Part shown: positions 21,103 through 23,071 of the stretch, one piece after another
Layout of the letters: each line of letters begins with the position of its first letter
How positions within the stretch are numbered: position 1 is the stretch's first letter
Source: a virus
Direction: 5' to 3' (one strand)
Virus record (IMG/VR): IMGVR_UViG_3300020159_001113
Coordinates: 1 to 23,071 of that record
DNA length: 23,071 bases
Notes under the pieces: model-generated
The model's database searches: none
What the model saw: the letters and a program-made list of their open reading frames with translations, nothing else
What the model was told of the DNA's origin: nothing
Program-made: the position numbers and the translations under genes

Positions 21103-21781
21103 ATTGCACAGACAGTTTTTAAACTGGGAATGGTTCAATAAAAGCGAAGCGGTTCATTTGTTTATGTATCTATTGCTTAAAGCAAATCACAAAGATGGAA
21201 CGTGGCAAGGTATAGACATAAAAAAAGGTCAGTTTATAACATCCTATGGTAAAATTTCAAGTGATACTGGCATTAGTTTACAGACGATTAGAACGCTTTT
21301 AAAAAAGTTGGAAAACACTAACGAAATTAACACGCAAACAACAAACAAATATACTGTGATAACTATCTGTAAATATGCAGATTACCAATCAGAAGAAAGT
21401 GAAACTAACACACAACTAACAAACAATCAACAAACAACTAACAATCAACTAACAACAAACAATAATAATAAGAATAATAAAGAAGATATTATAGACTTTG
21501 AATCGTTGCTTCAATATGTAAATAATGCTTTTGACAGAAAATTTAAAGTAGTAAACAAAGAGGTAAAAGCAAAGTACAAAACATTATTGAAAAGTGGTTA
21601 CGAAAAATCGGATATATTCAAAGCAATAAATAACTGTAAAAAAGATAAATGGCATAAAGAAAATAATTACCAATATTGCACACCTGAATATTTTAGTCGA
21701 TCAACCACTATTGATAAATTTTCAGATACTACCGAAAACCATACTAAAGGAATAATGTCACACCCTACAATAATTGACTGA
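21086..21781 (+). CDS. DnaD-like phage replication initiator / replisome organiser
   Basis: This 231-aa protein has the two-domain layout of phage replisome organisers. Residues 1-95 begin MIGWIKLHRQFLNWEWFNKS and continue with a winged-helix DNA-binding domain containing ISSDTGISLQTIRTLLKKLE (57-76). Residues 101-133 are a Thr/Asn/Gln linker. Residues 137-207 form the phage C-terminal domain (FESLLQYVNNAFDRKFKVVN, YKTLLKSGYEKSDIFKAINN, DKWHKENNYQYCTPEYFSRS), matching the TIGR02220-type pattern '..GY...DI..AI.....W.......Y.TPE.....'. Such proteins bind the origin and load the helicase. The linker DNA carries tandem 11-bp repeats. The last base is shared with the next ATG. Confidence 0.85.
   Translation: MIGWIKLHRQFLNWEWFNKSEAVHLFMYLLLKANHKDGTWQGIDIKKGQFITSYGKISSDTGISLQTIRTLLKKLENTNEINTQTTNKYTVITICKYADYQSEESETNTQLTNNQQTTNNQLTTNNNNKNNKEDIIDFESLLQYVNNAFDRKFKVVNKEVKAKYKTLLKSGYEKSDIFKAINNCKKDKWHKENNYQYCTPEYFSRSTTIDKFSDTTENHTKGIMSHPTIID
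21403..21457 (+). repeat. Five tandem 11-bp repeats (iteron-like, candidate replication origin)
   Basis: Consensus AACTAACAAAC. Copies start at 21403 (AACTAACACAC), 21414 (AACTAACAAAC), 21425 (AATCAACAAAC), 21436 (AACTAACAATC) and 21447 (AACTAACAACA). The period is exactly 11 bases, about one helical turn and not a multiple of three, so it is not explained by a repeated peptide. An A+T-rich tract (21458-21500) follows directly. The repeats lie inside the initiator gene, as origins do in lambda-like phages. Confidence 0.6.
21458..21500. other. A+T-rich tract next to the 11-bp repeats (possible DNA unwinding element)
   Basis: The tract contains repeated AATAATAATAAGAATAATAA followed by AGAAGATATTATAGA. 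It is almost free of G and C and lies immediately 3' of the repeat array. It encodes part of the initiator's Asn/Lys linker. An unwinding role is inferred from its position only. Confidence 0.4.
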
Positions 21782-22791
21782 TGTACAAAAGACTTTCAGA
21801 GGTTAATAGCCAAATGCACGACATCCGACACGTAAAGAATGTTAAAGGTAAATCTATTGGTTGGGATTGGGATTTACTGCCATACACAATTAAAGAAGGT
21901 TGCACGACGTATATAGGTGCTGCTCCAGCATCGGGTAAAACAGAACTTTGGTTTGAATTTTTAATCAATCTTTCGTGTTTACACGGTTGGAATCACGTAG
22001 TATTTTCACCTGAAACGGGTAATTCAGCCGAGATATATGCAGAGTTATGCTACAAATACATAGGCAAACCATATACAATTGGTGATAATTCAATGACTCA
22101 GGGCGAACAGATTCGAGCAGAGATGTTTATAGACAAGCATTTCATTGTAATTGATCCGATTGACGAGGATTTAACGCTTCCGATGTATTACAAATTGGTT
22201 GATGAAATCGAACGAAAACACAATATAAAAATTCACACAACAACAATTGATCCTTGGAACGAATTAACAGAAGAGTATATTCAAAGTGATTTAGGACGTG
22301 AGGATAAATACTTATCGCGAATACTTGGAATGGCACGAAAGAACGCACGAAAAACGGGACGACACAATTGCATAATAAACCACGTCAGAGATCAAACACC
22401 AGTAACGCGTGAATTGTTTTCAGGTGAAACGATTACTTATTTCCCTCCGCCAAGTGCGCGAGATTTTGCTGGTGGTCAAGTTTGGTTTAGAAAAGGATTA
22501 TCTGTATTGATACCTTGGCGACCGCCTACCGGATTAAAGAATAGCGACAATACTATTTGTATGGAAAATGAAGTACATTTGAAAGTTGCCAAAAGCAAAC
22601 CTAAAGGAGTAAGTAAAAACGGAACGTACAAAATGTATTTAGATGTCGAACGATATCAATACTATATGATTGATTGGAAAGGCAACCGAGTATATGCCAA
22701 CAGAAACGCGGAACCGCCAAAACAAACAACACTAAACATAGAATCAAGCAACAGTTTAAACTACATTAAGCCGGACGATTGTCCATTTTAA
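21781..22791 (+). CDS. RecA-fold ATPase / DnaB-like replicative helicase domain, no primase domain
   Basis: This 336-aa protein has a Walker A motif GAAPASGKTE (46-55), a following strand with VVFSPETGNSAEIYAELC (73-90; Glu78 at the place of the catalytic base), a Walker B region TTTIDPWNEL (153-162), IINHVRD (198-204) and GGQVWFRKGLSVLIPWRPP (231-249). 'IDPWN' and 'H.RD...A.GGQ.W.RK...V' are typical of the helicase half of phage primase-helicases and related RecA-type ATPases. No zinc finger or TOPRIM primase domain is present, so a separate primase or host primase would be needed. It follows the initiator gene with a one-base overlap, as expected for initiator-helicase pairs. Residues 250-336 are a lower-complexity tail. 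Confidence 0.8.
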   Translation: MYKRLSEVNSQMHDIRHVKNVKGKSIGWDWDLLPYTIKEGCTTYIGAAPASGKTELWFEFLINLSCLHGWNHVVFSPETGNSAEIYAELCYKYIGKPYTIGDNSMTQGEQIRAEMFIDKHFIVIDPIDEDLTLPMYYKLVDEIERKHNIKIHTTTIDPWNELTEEYIQSDLGREDKYLSRILGMARKNARKTGRHNCIINHVRDQTPVTRELFSGETITYFPPPSARDFAGGQVWFRKGLSVLIPWRPPTGLKNSDNTICMENEVHLKVAKSKPKGVSKNGTYKMYLDVERYQYYMIDWKGNRVYANRNAEPPKQTTLNIESSNSLNYIKPDDCPF

Positions 22792-22803
22792 AAACAAGAA
22801 ACA

Positions 22804-23071
22804 ATGATAAACGATTTAGATCACCTACTCGCACAAACACAAGTCAGCGCAATAATAACATCGTTAGACACCGAGTTGAGCCGTATTAAACAACTGAACG
22901 AACCAAAGCACGAACCGTTCAAAGTAGGCACAGAAAAACATCTGAAATCTATGCAGCACGTATTAACTCATTTGATAGTAACAGAAAAAGAATTACGCAC
23001 GTTACTAAGCGTTAATTTCAACCTACATAAGCAAGTAATGGAGCTTATGAATGAGAATGAAAAAATGAAAC
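22804..23071 (+). CDS. Helical phage protein, unknown function (3' end outside window)
   Basis: The gene starts at ATG 22804 after an A-rich leader (AAAAACAAGAAACA) and stays open to the window end. The visible 89 residues begin MINDLDHLLAQTQVSAIITS and contain two long helices (LDTELSRIKQLNEPKHEPFK; MQHVLTHLIVTEKELRTLLS) ending NEKMK. No domain is recognised. It probably belongs to the replication operon. Confidence 0.6.
   Translation, partial: MINDLDHLLAQTQVSAIITSLDTELSRIKQLNEPKHEPFKVGTEKHLKSMQHVLTHLIVTEKELRTLLSVNFNLHKQVMELMNENEKMK

Overview
The window is a continuous, plus-strand-only stretch of a tailed (siphovirus-like) phage or prophage of a Bacteroidetes host, most likely a Flavobacterium relative. 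The reasons are the low-GC, A-rich sequence, A-rich leaders in place of Shine-Dalgarno sites before most starts, four intergenic matches to the Bacteroidetes -7 promoter box TAnnTTTG, and a gene order and protein types familiar from flavobacterial phages. No integrase, tRNA, CRISPR array or insertion sequence is visible.

Layout. 1-2677 is the head module: the C-terminal part of an HK97-type portal, an S78 prohead protease and an HK97-fold major capsid protein. 2725-4467 holds a small repeat-containing beta protein and two probable head-tail connector/completion proteins. 4486-5566 carries a probable tail tube protein and a 59-residue partner, closed by a strong intrinsic terminator. That terminator is followed at once by a promoter-like box that begins the tape-measure unit: two overlapping genes in the chaperone position, then a 957-aa tape measure, 5630-9366. 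9363-15635 encodes distal tail, baseplate and fibre proteins. 15628-16747 encodes two paralogous small adhesin-adaptor modules, the second fused to a DUF1566/C-type-lectin-like tip and with its own promoter-like box. 16750-18789 contains a small protein, a holin-like membrane protein, a probable cell-wall hydrolase with an H...SxxC motif and a metallophosphoesterase.

18790-19026 is the boundary between late and early/replication regions; it carries a promoter-like box, a terminator-like hairpin and AT-rich DNA. 19027-20782 is a tight run of small genes, including two single-helix membrane peptides of 30 and 31 aa, a MazG-like small protein and an orphan DnaA domain IV protein. A roughly 90-nt structured RNA element (20783-20886: promoter box, two hairpins with complementary loops, terminator) precedes the replication genes. 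These are a 71-aa protein, a DnaD-like initiator and a stand-alone RecA-fold helicase/ATPase, followed by a gene cut by the window end.

The two most interesting signals lie in the replication module. One is the compact RNA with an 8-bp perfect loop-loop complementarity that ends in a T-run at the start codon of the next gene. The other is a set of five tandem 11-bp repeats inside the initiator gene next to an A+T-rich tract, which looks like an iteron-type replication origin. All functional assignments come from reading motifs and gene order, without database searches.
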